From positions 1,922,001-1,986,000 of the forward strand of contig OW051492.1 of the NCBI GenBank assembly GCA_932521035.1: DNA of 64,000 nt, read 5' to 3'. This document shows, in pieces, positions 50,005 through 61,641 of this stretch (its first letter is position 1; each line of letters begins with the position of its first letter). A model generated the notes under the pieces. The model was not told where the DNA came from, ran no database searches, and saw only the letters and a list, made by a program, of their open reading frames with translations. The position numbers and the translations under genes are program-made. The stretch is from Oscheius dolichura (lineage: Eukaryota > Nematoda > Chromadorea > Rhabditida > Rhabditidae).

Positions 50005-50684
50005 GATAAAAGAGAAGGTAAGCAAAAGCAGAGGCAAAACAGCGAAGAAAAGGAGTAAAAATAGAAGAACAACGAATATAAGATGACGACACAACAAATA
50101 GCACCTGCTAAACATCGGGCATCTCTTCCCTCATGCTTGACCTGTCAAATTTTCTCTTCTTTCTTTACCTTTCACTTGCAGCTTTCTTTTTTCCGATCTT
50201 TCTTTTTGTTTTGCGTTGCTATATTATATTACTACTGAGAGTTAGGGTTACAATTTCTGAATGGGGGTATTATAAACGTTCTATTTCACCTTGAAATGGG
50301 ATAGTTTGATTTTTTACCCTTTGGTTAGAAATTCATCGTCTTCCTTTACACATCCTTTTCCAATGAGCGTTTCTAGTTTTGTCTGTATGCTTTCTGCCAT
50401 TCCATGTAGCTTTTATGTACTCCGAGTTCCTTTTATTATCTTTAGAACCTTTTGTAGTTTTGTCTACGATTTTCATATAATTGCTTTCAAGTACAAAAAT
50501 CGATACACCTGCAATAGAGTATTTTTTGCGTGATTTGAGCATTGCACCGAATCCTGCGGCAGATCAGTGGATGGATGCTAAAAATACGCGCAGCAAAATT
50601 TTGAATGAACATATTCTGGTTTTTCTCATTTTCTAAATTTACTTTATATCTATTTCAGATTGTATAGTGGCTGGTCAAAAAAGA
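50005..50684. other. Intergenic region between divergent GYF and POT1-like genes
   Basis: About 680 bp, AT-rich, with pyrimidine-rich tracts (50150-50215). It must contain the promoters of both neighbours. TATTTCAG ending near 50658 is a possible leader acceptor for the POT1-like gene. No coding or RNA gene seen. Confidence 0.45.
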
Positions 50685-53600
50685 ATGGCTGGTCAGCATG
50701 ATTTGATATTGTCCGAGTTAAATGAGGAAGATGACCCTGCCCGTGAAGAGAACCTCAAGACGTATGCGTCGCATTTTCTAATTGTTTTAATGTATTTTAG
50801 AATAGATAGAAGTGTGCAAATAATAATGCGAACAGCTGAACGATATTTTAGAGAAAATAACGCCGAAAAGGGCCGTGAAGTCGTAGAAAGTCTTGAAGTC
50901 AGTTTGTTGTTTCTTATGTTCTTATACCATTTATTTCAGAAATTTAAAATTGGCAGTTTATCTTTCATGGCTTTGCATAACGTGTTACTTGAAAAGGATA
51001 GAGTCGTAGGAGGATTCACCGAAACAATTGAACGTTATGTCCCTGCCTATTTGATGAGGGTTGATGCAGGTAACTTGATTACATTATTAATTTTACCGGT
51101 CTCGTTTTACAGGTGAAATTCCATTTTGTATACCAAAGGAGCGGAGAGTACCACAGCCGTCAGTACAGCATCCGAACGCAAATCCGCCCCCTACAACAAG
51201 CAATGCCAATGACAGTTTTAATCACACAGTCGTCGTCGTACCTAGAAAGCATTCGGATATATCAGCAAATTCAGTAATTGCACATTAGTACATTTTCATA
51301 ATTTAATTTTAGCGCAAAGTAACTTCGTATGACAGTATTCAAAGAATTACTTTTATACACTTAGATGTTTTACATACATATCGTTTTAAATATGTAAATG
51401 TGGTAGGACAGGTGAGATTACTTTATAAATAAAAGCTTGTAATTTTCTTTAGGTGATTTCTTCATTTAAAACTAATAAAGGCAATATTTGTATTCGATTT
51501 TGGGATGGCAGTCCACACAGGTAAATTGTAGTAGTTGCTATTATTTAAGAAAAACTCAGAACTCTAATGGGATCCTTTAATTTGTTCCATGCTGAAAATA
51601 GCATGATTGAAACATTTTATGCAGCTCCGAGAGCAAGTTTGGCAGGAGTTCCGCGTAGTTATTACGCTGATATCGACGTCTATGGAGAGTATGTGACTAC
51701 AGCTCAGTCTCTAAAAGTCAGTGTAGTTTTGCTTAATTACAGTTGTTTAGAGCGGAGATATTATTGCTATTGTCAACTTACATATATACAGAAATCCGGC
51801 TGGTCGTCTCTATCAACCTACAATACACGAAGGAGGTGAAAAATATTCTCGCGAAGTATTTATCCTTAACGAAGAAGAACGCGAGGGAGTTGAAAGAAAG
51901 CAGTTAGATATTTGCATGTATTAGATGTATTGAAAAAATTTCTAGGAAATTGTACGATATCGCGGAAGAACTGAGCAAATTAAAAGGAGACAAAGAAGGT
52001 GATAGTCGAATGAAAACGTTCGTTTCTGGTCAAAATTTACATATTGACTCCGTTTTTTGCAGATTTTTCCATAATGCAGAGAAGAATTTGCCAGCTGTTG
52101 ATATTCGATTCGTAGGTGGTGTTTCTACCTCAACAGACACTAATGAACCAACTTCATTTAGAACGGCAAATGTTAGTTTTTATATAACAGTTTTACATTA
52201 TTTTTAAGGAAATTTTCATTAACCAAGTGAAAAATCAGACATCAGCTTTAAAAGCAAGTATTACGAAGAAACGATGTGTTATTTCAAGTGATGAAAGTGG
52301 CGACGATGAAATAATAGTAAAGTTTCAATTAGGTGTACATTTGTTTTTAGTTGACTAAAAATTCGCGCGATACAAGGAATAAGAAAGAACAGAAGAAAAC
52401 TCCTGAGATACCCAAAGCTGTTCTTACATATACTCCGTATTCTACTGAGTTTATATTTCATTCATTCCGATTTTTAGACCTGAAAGAGCACGTAGTCCTA
52501 TAATTTCCCACCGAACAGAACCTGTGCAACCTGTAGAAAATGTAGTCATCCAAAAAGTTGATGTTTTGGAAAAGAGAGTTGCTGATCCGGATCCTTTTAA
52601 TGTAGATCTTGGTTTGCTTTTTCTCCTCTTTTCGTAAAATATGTTTCAGTGCAATTTTTTCGCCAACGATTGAAACCTCCTGTAAAGCAGCAAATTAAAG
52701 CTCCAGTGTTAACAGTTAATTTTAAACGGCCTGCTAAAGTAAATGTATCCGAGTCAGTTAGCCGCTCAACACTAATTTAATCTATTCTAGTGTTTCAATC
52801 CAAGTAACACCTAAGAAACCGTCTGCAAAAGTATCGGAGTCAGTTAGCCATTCAACACATTAATTCTCTTTGTTGCAGAATATCGATTCAAGTAATACCG
52901 GAGAAGCATTCTATAGGAGTTCAAACAGATGAACGGAAAGAATCGAAAAGGTACTTTGTAATTCTAATTCTGTAAAATTCTAGGACAGTACAAGTGTTTT
53001 TTGCGGTACTGTATTGCCGTAAATAGAAAAATTGCGAATTTGAATGGAGCCTTTATTGTTGAATTATAATTATCATTTGTTGTTGTACTTGGTGTAACTA
53101 TCCAAAGCACATAAAAATACAAAAAAATTGATATAGAAAAGTGCCAAATCGAGAAGAAAACGCGTTTTGTTCATTTTCGCGGCAAACGTCCAACTTTACT
53201 TCAGGCAGTGGCCGTCATCTAGACGCGCGTCGGATGAAATTCGCAATACAGAATTGAAAGTCTGCATGTATTTTTCTCAAAAACCTGACATTTTTATAAT
53301 TTTTAAAATAGATACTTTGATCAGAAAAAAAATTCTGAACAAGATGAAGGCAACTTTAAAAAACTCTTGTACTGTATCTTTAAGTATAAGTATTGGCATA
53401 CAAACATCACCTATGAAAAATTCTGCGCCCAGAAAAAGAAAACATAATTTGATTTCTTCAGCTCAGACTACAGCGAGGTTAGTTGTCGCTCCCATTAACT
53501 CATCCTGTTTAAGATCCCGTGAAATGTCTGAAAGCTCTGAAGAACCACGAGCTAAGCAATCTCTATCCAGGGGAGTCGTTACGCGATCTCGTGCTAAAGT

Positions 53601-54849
53601 AATAAAGCCAGTGAAGTTGGAAACTATCTCATCACGCTCCACTAGAAGCTCAAATGTTCTAATAGTATGTTACTCTGCCATCTTTTCGTTGAAAGCTTTG
53701 TTAGCTTCTTCCTAAACTTTTCTTCTTTAAACTGATCGAATTTCAGAGCAATCTAACGGGAACAGCAAGACAAGATGTAGTTATTCGGGTAACACCTCAA
53801 AGAAAACAACGGAATCTTCAGTCTCTTGATATAACGCCACCTCGTCCTCCCGTGCGCCGTTCTTCACTTATTAGGAATCGTACCCAATGTGCATTGGGTA
53901 ACTTGAAACAACAAAATGTTGTGTTTTTGAAGCTCCTGCGGTTTACATCATTTTTAGGATGTAGCCCCGCGTCCGCCACCTCATGGCAGAAAACCACAGA
54001 ATCTACAGAAAACGCCCGAAAAGGGTCATAAGGTTTAGTGATTTACTATCTCTTTAATTTAAAGATATTCTCTAATGGTCACTTTATTCTGTTTAGCCAA
54101 TTATTCTGCAAAAAAATGGGTTAAATGGAGGGCAATTCAGCATTGTTTGATAATGTCTATCTCATACCATATTAACGGTTGTTTTTTCAGGTTACTGCTA
54201 AAAGAGGAAAGAAGGATTTATCAAAAGATACAGATGCGGTATCTGAAACCGGTTCAATTAGAGAAGAAGAGGTTAGCTAGAAAAAAATCAGTCAATCATC
54301 AAATGTTTCAGCCTCGGATTATTACTAGGAGGGCAAATAGGGATTTGCCAAATGATACGAACACTGTTGTGAGATCTGAAACCGGTTCAGAAATAGAGGA
54401 AAAGGTGATTTACTAAAAAGTTTATTTATACTCAACAAAGCATTTCAAATCATCAAAAAGTTTAGCCTCGGGTTATTACTAGAAGCCGAAACAGGGATTC
54501 ATCAAAACAAGTAAAACAGTTTCTAATTCCTCAAATAATGGATGAAAAGGTGACCCGCAAAGCATTTCAAATCATCAAAAATTTTAGCCTCGGGTTATTA
54601 CTAGAAGCGCTAACAAGGATTCATCAAATGAAGTAATAGGCTTTCTGATTCCTAAAATCGGTTCAATAGGAAGAAGGGAGGAAAAGGTTAGCTAGCAAAA
54701 ATCAGTAAATCGTTGAAAATTTTAGCCAATTATAAACAAGGTCCTTGCAAGTCCTCCACTAAAGGCAAAAGTTGCTCTGAATAATGTAAGTAATAGTTAA
54801 AGATAATAATATCTGACTATTTTAGAGGAGGACAAGAGATGAGCAGTAA
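50685..54849 (+). CDS. POT1-type telomere protein (OB2/POT1PC domain) with a long repetitive tail
   Basis: Many exons with introns mostly of 40-60 nt. An N-terminal part of about 190 aa (MAGQHDLILSELNEEDDPAR, ...YVPAYLMRVDAGEIPFCIP) is unrecognised. It is followed by an OB-fold region, 51310-51960: TFIHLDVLHTYRFKYVNVVG, NICIRFWDGSP, YYADIDVYGEYVTTAQSLKS, GDIIAIVNLHIYR, PTIHEGGEKYSREVFIL. The WDG, D-I-x-V-Y, A-x-SLK-x-G and HGG-x-x-Y-x-R steps align with the second OB fold of human POT1, the domain kept in C. elegans POT-1 and MRT-1, which bind the telomeric 3' overhang. There is no SNM1 nuclease, so it is not MRT-1. The tail (52200-54849) is basic, serine-rich and built from duplicated exons. 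It ends ...NRRTRDEQ. An alternative is two genes split at the 430-nt intron near 52950-53378. Confidence 0.72.
52740..53470 (+). repeat. Tandemly duplicated exons, SIQV module
   Basis: Successive exons of the POT1-like gene begin with the same motif: VSIQVTPKKPSAKVSES, ISIQVIPEKHSIGVQTDE and ISIGIQTSPMKNSAPRK. Two of the introns also share the donor-side sequence GTTAGCC.TTCAACAC. This indicates exon-plus-intron duplication. Confidence 0.65.
54180..54740 (+). repeat. Tandemly duplicated exons, PRxITR module
   Basis: Four neighbouring exons encode variants of PRIITRRANRDLPNDT, PRVITRSRNRDSSKQ and PRVITRSANKDSSNE, each ending near an EEK or DEK before a GT donor. The nucleotide blocks around 54465, 54587 and 54300 (CCTCGGGTTATTACTAGAAG) are nearly identical. 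Confidence 0.7.
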
Positions 54850-55127
54850 CACCATCAAAAGTCCGTGTTTGTATTTTTATTGTTATACCAAAGTATAAAT
54901 AAACTTTTTAGTAAATCTATTATTGTTTGCCTTCTACTGATTACAGTTGAATCTCGGACTTCTTGTAATACGTGATTTTTATCATCACAGCTATTCCGGA
55001 TTTTCGGCATGAGGAGACTGAAGATCTAATCTTCCGACCCGACAATAGGTGCTATCGATTTTCTTCTTTATAAGTTCGACATCGATATGAACTTCCTTCC
55101 CCAAAACAAAGATTTTTCAGGCTAAAT
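54850..55127. other. Intercistronic region with poly(A) signal and acceptor
   Basis: AATAAAC near 54896 follows the POT1-like stop. GATTTTTCAG ends at 55120, seven bases before the BPNT2 ATG. The 278-bp spacing would suit an operon or separate close genes. Confidence 0.5.
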
Positions 55128-56451
55128 ATGCAAGTAAAGCTTCAGCCGAGAAGTACCTTTTCTTTTCTTCTCGTGCTGGCTTTTCTATATCTTGGATATT
55201 TGATCTTTTTTGCATCTGGCGATGGATTCCCCGAAATTGACATCGACCTAAAAGATATAGCCAGGTATACCGGCTTTTACTCCAATACAAAGGCTACAAA
55301 TATTGCAGTTATGCTGTTTTAGCAGCGCATCTAGGAGGAAAAGCTGTGAAACAAATTCACGAAGAGAATTTATTGAATATCGCCGAGAAGGGCCTTACTG
55401 CCGAAGGAAAGGCGGAACTGTTGACGAAGGCGGACCTTATTTCCAATTTTTTTATCCTGGAACAGATGAAAAGGATCCCAAAACTGAAGGTAGGTATTAA
55501 TTTTGGCTTTTACCGTATTTTTTTAGCTTATAACGGAAGAACACGGGTCTGATACATCTGACAGTGAGGCAAAGCCTTACCGGATTGATTCCTATGCTGC
55601 ATGGCTGAAAATTCGGGATGCTCTGGACAAAATACCTTCTCGGAGGTTGGACCTGGAACAACTCCAAGTTTATATCGATCCATTGGATGCTACTCAAGAG
55701 TTCACAGGTTTTTTTTTCTTCAAAATATATTCATGGCTCTTTTTATTTCAGAAAATTTAACATCTTATGTTACCGTAATGGTTTGTGTAGCCGTAGCTGA
55801 CGAGCCGATATTTGGAGTAGTTTATAGGCCGTTCTCCGATGAAACTAGTACGCTTTCTTTTAATTTTTCCTAATTTATTCATTTAGTCATGGGCTTGAAA
55901 GATTTTGGAGTGATAAATGGCAAAGGCGAGAAACAAGTTCCACCGCCAAAGCCAGAAACAGCCAAGAAAATTATTGTTTCACGGTATGGATACATTTTAT
56001 GTTTTCAAAATTAATATTACAGATCACATGCTGGAACAGTGGAAGAGCTTGCCAGGAAAGTTTTTGGAAAGGATTACGAAGTTGAACCAGCAGGCGGAGC
56101 TGGCTACAAATCACTCCGAGTGCTGAATGGTTCCGCAGGTTGGTTTGAATTTTGGGTTACAATGTTTACAATATTATTTTGTATTCCAGAAGTTTATGTG
56201 CATAAAACAGCTATCAAGAAATGGGACACATGTGCTGGTGACGCTATTCTCCGGGCAGTTGGAGGAGCTATGATTGATTTCGATGGTACGCCCTTGAAGT
56301 AAGTTTTTGGCTTGTTTTTTTCTAATAAAATATTTTCTTCCTTTAGATACGGCCACGAATCGGACATTTTACATAAGCGAGGGATCATTGCTGCCGCCAA
56401 GATGCCGTATTCCTATTACAAGAAGTTCCAGCCCTACGTTGATAAAATTTG
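55128..56451 (+). CDS. bpnt2: BPNT2/IMPAD1-type Golgi 3'-phosphoadenosine 5'-phosphatase
   Basis: Multi-exon gene. MQVKLQPRSTF is followed by a signal anchor (FLLVLAFLYLGYLIFFASG), giving a single-pass type II protein as in vertebrate BPNT2. The lithium-sensitive phosphatase fold shows its metal-binding sites: LITEEHGSD (acidic pair), VYIDPLDATQEFTE (DPLDAT signature) and KWDTCAGDAILRAVGG (WDxxAGxAI). Near the end are GTPLKYGHES and ...KFQPYVDKI. The enzyme clears 3',5'-ADP left by sulfotransferases in the Golgi, so it supports glycosaminoglycan and other sulfation. About 330 aa by my reading, similar to the human protein. It lies between the POT1-like gene and LAS1 on the same strand; intron 1 falls right after ...DLKDIAR. 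Confidence 0.9.
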
Positions 56452-57176
56452 ACCAAGCTACTGGTATTGTCTAGTCATTCAGGTTGCTAATTTTTTTGGG
56501 AGGTTTTTGTTCATAATGTTCTTACTGCCGCTATTCCTTATAATTTGTGTTCAACGGAAAGGGAACACGCTTCGAAGTCTTTTGGCGCACCTTTAGGGGT
56601 TTTCAGCATTGCTCTTTTTCGACTTATGTTATATATTACTTTTGCATTTTATGTGTCGTTTATCAAGTCGCCTTCCTATTACACGACTACTAGAGGAAGT
56701 TATTCGCGGCTAATGAACTTTTGATACTTCTCCGCTAGTTATTTCAGGTTTTCGAGCAAACAATTACACCACAGGATAGGTTTAGCTTTGGATAATCTAC
56801 GAGGTAAGCACGTTTCCTTTTGTTTCAGGAATTAGTTTCGCCCTTGTTTTCCTGTCGGGAGCCTCCTTGTATTAGCGGTTAGCGATAGTTTCAACACTTC
56901 TCTGTAGGTGATTTAAGGCTTTGATTGGATTATTTCAAAAGTAGTAAGCTCTGCTCTAAAATTTCGAAAAACAAAATGTCCGCGCCAAAAAACCTCAAAG
57001 CGGGCTCTCTTTCCGTTGAAAGTATCATTCCATCTTTTGTATTCTCTAAGTGTTGTACAGTAGCAATGGATAAATTTTCTTCGCATAACTGTTGTTGTAC
57101 TTTACTGGTTATTTGCCTACGTTTACATGTGCTTCAAATGTTCAAATCTGTTAGATATATTTATTTTAGGTGTGAA
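56452..57176. other. Intergenic region between BPNT2 and LAS1
   Basis: About 725 bp. A short open frame at 56925-57230 reads into LAS1 exon 1, but its upstream part has no family match and probably is not translated. TTTATTTTAG ending at about 57169 is the likely leader acceptor for LAS1. Nothing else recognised. Confidence 0.45.
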
Positions 57177-60100
57177 ATGATGAAAAATTTGAATCTAGTT
57201 GAAGATTACAGTGTTCCACACACAGTGTAAGTTTTTATGTTCAGAATAATACATTTCCTGGTTACAGAGCCGAATGGAATCGAGTTAAAACGTTGATTAA
57301 AAGTACAGAACTTGCCGATATGGAGGAATGCCTCTATATTCTATCTATGTGGTGTTCTAGGTATTTTTTTTTAAATTGTTTTGATTTTTACCGATGTTTT
57401 CAGAATGGATACTAATATACCGATCGTCATAAATTGTACTGTAATGTGCTTGCATGCCGCTATAAAAGAGAAGAAGATGACGCATCCATTGGAAGGAGAC
57501 GAATTGAAATTGATCATATCTATGGTAATTATCAGGTACGAATTTTATTGTGAGGACAAATGAGGAGAAAGACTTGAGCAATAGACGTCTTTTGTGTGCT
57601 ATGTTAACAAAACTGGACACAGACTGTAGCTATGACGATAAGTGAGCAGCTGGCCCCAACGAAGACTAAAATTGCAATGAGTAGGGCGAATTGTGTGAAC
57701 TGGCCAGGTGGTGGGGGAGCGCTTGAAGGTTCCAAACCAGCGTCTACAAGTGCCTTAAAATTTTGCTTCTTTTATTTAGAATATTGCTTTCTTTACCTGA
57801 TCTCCATTGCAAAATGGTGTATCACAAACACAGCGCGACATCCATTTGCTACCAAACCCGGATTGTTGGCATGAAACTTCTTCGTGGTCGTCGCCACAAC
57901 CTTTTTGTATGGTTCTCCTTTCTAAATTCTACTGTTTTCCATCGTAATTCGAAATTAACCCACCATTATCTTTATTGGACGTTTCCATTTTAATACAAAC
58001 CAAACCTTCGCATTCACCTTCATTGCACGTTCCCTGATCCGAGTTACAATCAAAACATGTCGTAGAATTCGCTGTAAATGGGAAGAAGTTACTCTTAATA
58101 TTCTATTCCTGTCCCCCGTCGCTTCTTATTTCGACTACGCGTAGGTAAGGCAAAGCCTATATTAAATCTGCATAACAATTTGTTTCGTCCGCTTTCTGTC
58201 ACCGCAATTGGCGACTTGACTTTCTCGTAAGAATATTTGAACTCTAGAGAGCAATTGACGTTGTATGACCGCGGTGACAGGGATTATCTTAACGGCTTGG
58301 TAATGGGCTTTCACTGCCTGCCCCCGCTAAACGCGTGGGAGAGGCTTTCATATGGGAGTTCCTTTGGTTATGGAACATCTTTCGTAAAACAATAATTAGG
58401 CATTATTACCAATTAAACTTGAGGAACTTACCGTGTTGAAGTGTATGGAACAATAGTAAAACAAATAAAATTATCTTCAAAATGATCGTCATTTTTCGCG
58501 CATTCCTACCTGAAAAGGGATGAGATAAACCGATATCCCACTCCTCACCGTCAAACTTTTGTTGTAAAAGTTACTGGGGAAGCTGTTGAGAGCCGAAAGG
58601 TTGGGGTAAAACTGTTGAAGTGGGTGGAAGAGGTCAAACTGAAGATTTCGCCGCCGCTAATAGAATCGGTCCTCAGCAGACGTTTTAATAATGGACTGAT
58701 TGACTGGGCCGGCCTCTCCTCCGCCGTTCACGTATTCATTGGAAGGTTGAGCCTAGAAGTTATGAGTATTCAAGTTGTTTGAGAGTCATAGAGATGAGTA
58801 AAATGATTCGCGAAGGTTAATGTTTCCTTTATTAGAATTTCCGACATAGGTGAGCAAAAAAATGTAAGGGAATGCGATTCTTTGGAAACGTAGGAGTTCG
58901 AGAGTGGAAAAGAGATCTACCATCTGGCTAAAAGCCTTCAGCTGGCCCTAAGAGTGCTGAGACTTCCTGTGCGCAATTAATATCCATAGCTGACCTAATG
59001 ATAGGTTTGTTGGACGTAAACTTATAGCCAATCTGTCCTTGAAGCAAAAGAGAAGCCGCGCTTAATTGAGGGGGCGATGAAGGGTGTCCTTTTTGTGGTG
59101 GAACGAAATGTGTGTTCTGATTGGACCTGCGCAGCCCTAAATTCAATTACCATATGTTTGAACAAAGAATTTTGATGGCAGGAGAATGAATGTAAATGGT
59201 TCTCTATAAGTGGCCGGAAACCTTTAATTTATATTTGATGCCCACCGTTATAAACAAACTATGGATATCTGGTTTCAGAAAACCTGATCAATTACTCTTT
59301 TTGCAAAATATTTAGAAAATAGAATAGCAAAAGTAATCCAAAGAATAACGCATAGCTGCCTAAAAAGTATACTTGGACGGATATATGCGATGAGGAAATC
59401 AGTTCATGCGAAGGTAATTGGTTGTGGAGGGTTTTAAGAGGAGTTGCGCGGATCATTTCATGATGTACACCCGAATAAACGTGAAAGAATCCCAGTAAAC
59501 AAAAATATGTTGATAAAAAGAGACGGCTAAACTCTGATTTTTATTGCTGGTTTTATGCCTATTGCCCAAGGCTCCATCAACCTAACCATTTCATTACCAA
59601 ATGCTTGGGTAGGATCGGAAGGAAAGCCAAGTGAGGCCAGGAGAAATAATGGTTGTCTGCCAATTAGTCAGAAAGCACGGTGGGAACTGGGCCAGTCGGC
59701 TCTTCTCTCAGTTAAACGTGGGAACACTGCGCTCTCTTGAACGCGTCCCCTCTTCTCGGGGCCTTCTTCTCAGTGATGAGTAAGAATTACTTTTCCTTCC
59801 TTCTTGTGGTTTGTGTGAACGTGAGGTGAAGGAAAACTTTGATGCGCGTTTGAATATGGAACAGCTCTCAGTTGTCAGATTCTATTCGTCTAAAAATTCC
59901 ATTGTATAATTTATTATTTTTCAGGTTCATTAATTATGTCGCCGAATCGAAACGAAATACATGTAAAAATATGGATGCATCTATATACGTCTTATGCGAA
60001 GAGGTTATATACCTTGGTTTTAGTTGTATAAACATATTTCATAGGCTGGATTGCCACGATGGCTCGTAGAACTTCGTCATAACGCAAGTCACCTTCATTT

Positions 60101-61535
60101 ACCTCAATTGGGCGGATTAAAACGAGCACTAGATGTTTGTAGAACATATTTATATGTAAGTTTTATTTTTTTTAAAAAATATAAATGTTACTGTAGCAAA
60201 ATTTTTGGTCAAAATCCATGCATGAGGCGATGATCGCCATGAAAAGTAGAGATGAAGAACCAGGTGACGAGGAAGGACCTGAATATGTGACAGAAGCTAC
60301 AAAGAAAAGAAATGCTATCGTAAAAGCTCTGAATGAATTTCTCTCCTGGAGATTTAAGGTATTTTTTGTTTCGTTTATTATTAATAATAATTACAAACGT
60401 TTAGAATCTGCTTTCCACAGATTTTACTAATTGTGTTCCTATGCGAATTATTCAGAAGTCCATCTCCACTGATCCTCAGTCTGTTTACCGAGAAACCCGG
60501 CCAGGAATTCTTATTTTAGCTTGTTCATGAATATATTTCTCACAGAGGGATTCTTTTTTTTAAGTGAAGCACAAGCACAAAAAATGGATGATAAAATAGA
60601 ATTGAGTTAGTGACTTTACTTATCTGTATTTTTGTTTTTTTTAGATTGGGAAATCCATAAACATTGGAAACTGTTATGGAAACCTGTCCTCTCGCCTCTA
60701 ATCTCCGAGTTTTACTTTTTCTTCGTTTTACATGTTAGTTTTTACTCATGCCTTATTTCTTTTCAGCTTTTAAATGCAAAAGTTAGGGCATTCCAAGACG
60801 GCAAAGAGAATATTGAATATCAAGCTGCAAGTTGGGGAGTTGAAATGCTGGGAAGGGCATTAGAGGGTAATTATTACGCTAATAATAATAAAGAACTACT
60901 TCCAGATGGTAAAGACGTATTTAGTCCAGAAGAATGGTCTCAAATATTGAATAAATTAGTTCAGGCTCCTGTTGGTTTTGATGCTTTATTAGTTGAAAGG
61001 TAGGCGTACTTCTTTTTCCAAATCTGTTATTTTTTAGAGTAATGTCTAAAGTGGTTAATGTAGATAAGAAAATAAGGCGACAGGTTCGCAAAATGATAAA
61101 TATTTCGTTGTCAGAATCTCTTATGGATGACTCGAATGTGGATGATACTCAAATATTCACAGCTACTGATCTTGAAAAACTCATTCAGCGAAGTTAGTCA
61201 GTTATTTTCTTTATAATTATTCCAATTTAGGAAATAGGACGTCTATGTCCGGCCAAAAATGCGGACTTTTTACTATTGAAGATCCTTTAGACGATGATAC
61301 AACGCTATCGCTACAAATGGGTCTAGCGCCTGGACAAGAATATGGAACTATTTCATTAACTCTAGATAACGAATGGCTAAAGGAAAATGACGCCCAGAAT
61401 AACGGAAGCCAGTTAATAGTCAGTTTTTAGAGACACCTATACAATTTATTCTTTCAGACCATCAACGAAGAAGACGAGGATGATCTCGTATCACAAGGCT
61501 CTACTTTTTATTGTGATATAACCGTCATTGATTAG
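57177..61535 (+). CDS. las1: LAS1-family ITS2 pre-rRNA endonuclease
   Basis: Thirteen exons join in phase to about 507 aa: 57177-57226, 57268-57360, 57404-57535, 59925-60003, 60045-60155, 60197-60358, 60405-60432, 60480-60605, 60645-60733, 60767-60999, 61038-61192, 61231-61418 and 61458-61535. The N-terminal LAS1 domain is clear: SVPHTVAEWNRVKTLI, ECLYILSMWCSR, GDELKLIISMVIIRFINYVA and EEAGLPRWLVELRHNASHLH. RHNASH (about residues 129-134) is the HEPN nuclease R-H-x3-H motif. A middle region, RNPARNSYFSLFMNIFLTEG and WEIHKHWKLLWKPVLS, matches the family's second conserved block; the tail is acidic. With Grc3/NOL9, LAS1 cuts ITS2 during 60S maturation. Intron 3 is 2.39 kb against 37-47 nt for most others and encloses a gene on the opposite strand. 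Confidence 0.88.
57604..58492 (-). CDS. ET-module-like small cysteine-rich membrane protein nested in a LAS1 intron
   Basis: Four - strand exons join in phase. The signal peptide is MTIILKIILFVLLLFHTLQH. The ectodomain is cysteine-rich: TTCFDCNSDQGTCNEGECEG, LVCIKMETSNKDNGCGDD, SCQQSGF and a closing SRCVCDTPFCNGDQ. After a Pro-rich hinge (EPSSAPPPPGQF) comes a membrane segment, FALLIAILVFVGASCSLIVI, and a short tail ending VCVQFC. The GC and CxCxxxxCN layout is that of nematode ET-module/three-finger-like surface proteins; their roles are mostly unknown. The whole gene sits inside LAS1 intron 3 on the opposite strand. CCCTTTTCAG upstream of the ATG is a possible leader acceptor. The unused ends of the intron (57536-57603, 58493-59924) show no other gene; 58493-59924 presumably holds its promoter. 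Confidence 0.7.
58493..59924. other. Remainder of LAS1 intron 3, no gene seen
   Basis: Short open frames only (58928-59146 on -, 59555-59740 on +), with no recognisable product or repeat. Confidence 0.45.
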
Positions 61536-61641
61536 GTATGGATAATTCTTTGTTGAGTTTTACTTGTTACTGTTGCTGTTATTGCTTTTTTTAATGTTCA
61601 CTGTTTAGTTGATATGCCTCGGGTTCATTTGAAAATTTCTA

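Noticed and set aside
50685-54849. MRT-1 identity for the POT1-like gene
   Set aside because: No SNM1-type metallo-beta-lactamase motifs anywhere in the gene.
56925-57230. Upstream extension of LAS1 into the 56925 open frame
   Set aside because: A pyrimidine-rich splice acceptor directly precedes the MMKNLNL start, and the upstream residues do not resemble LAS1.
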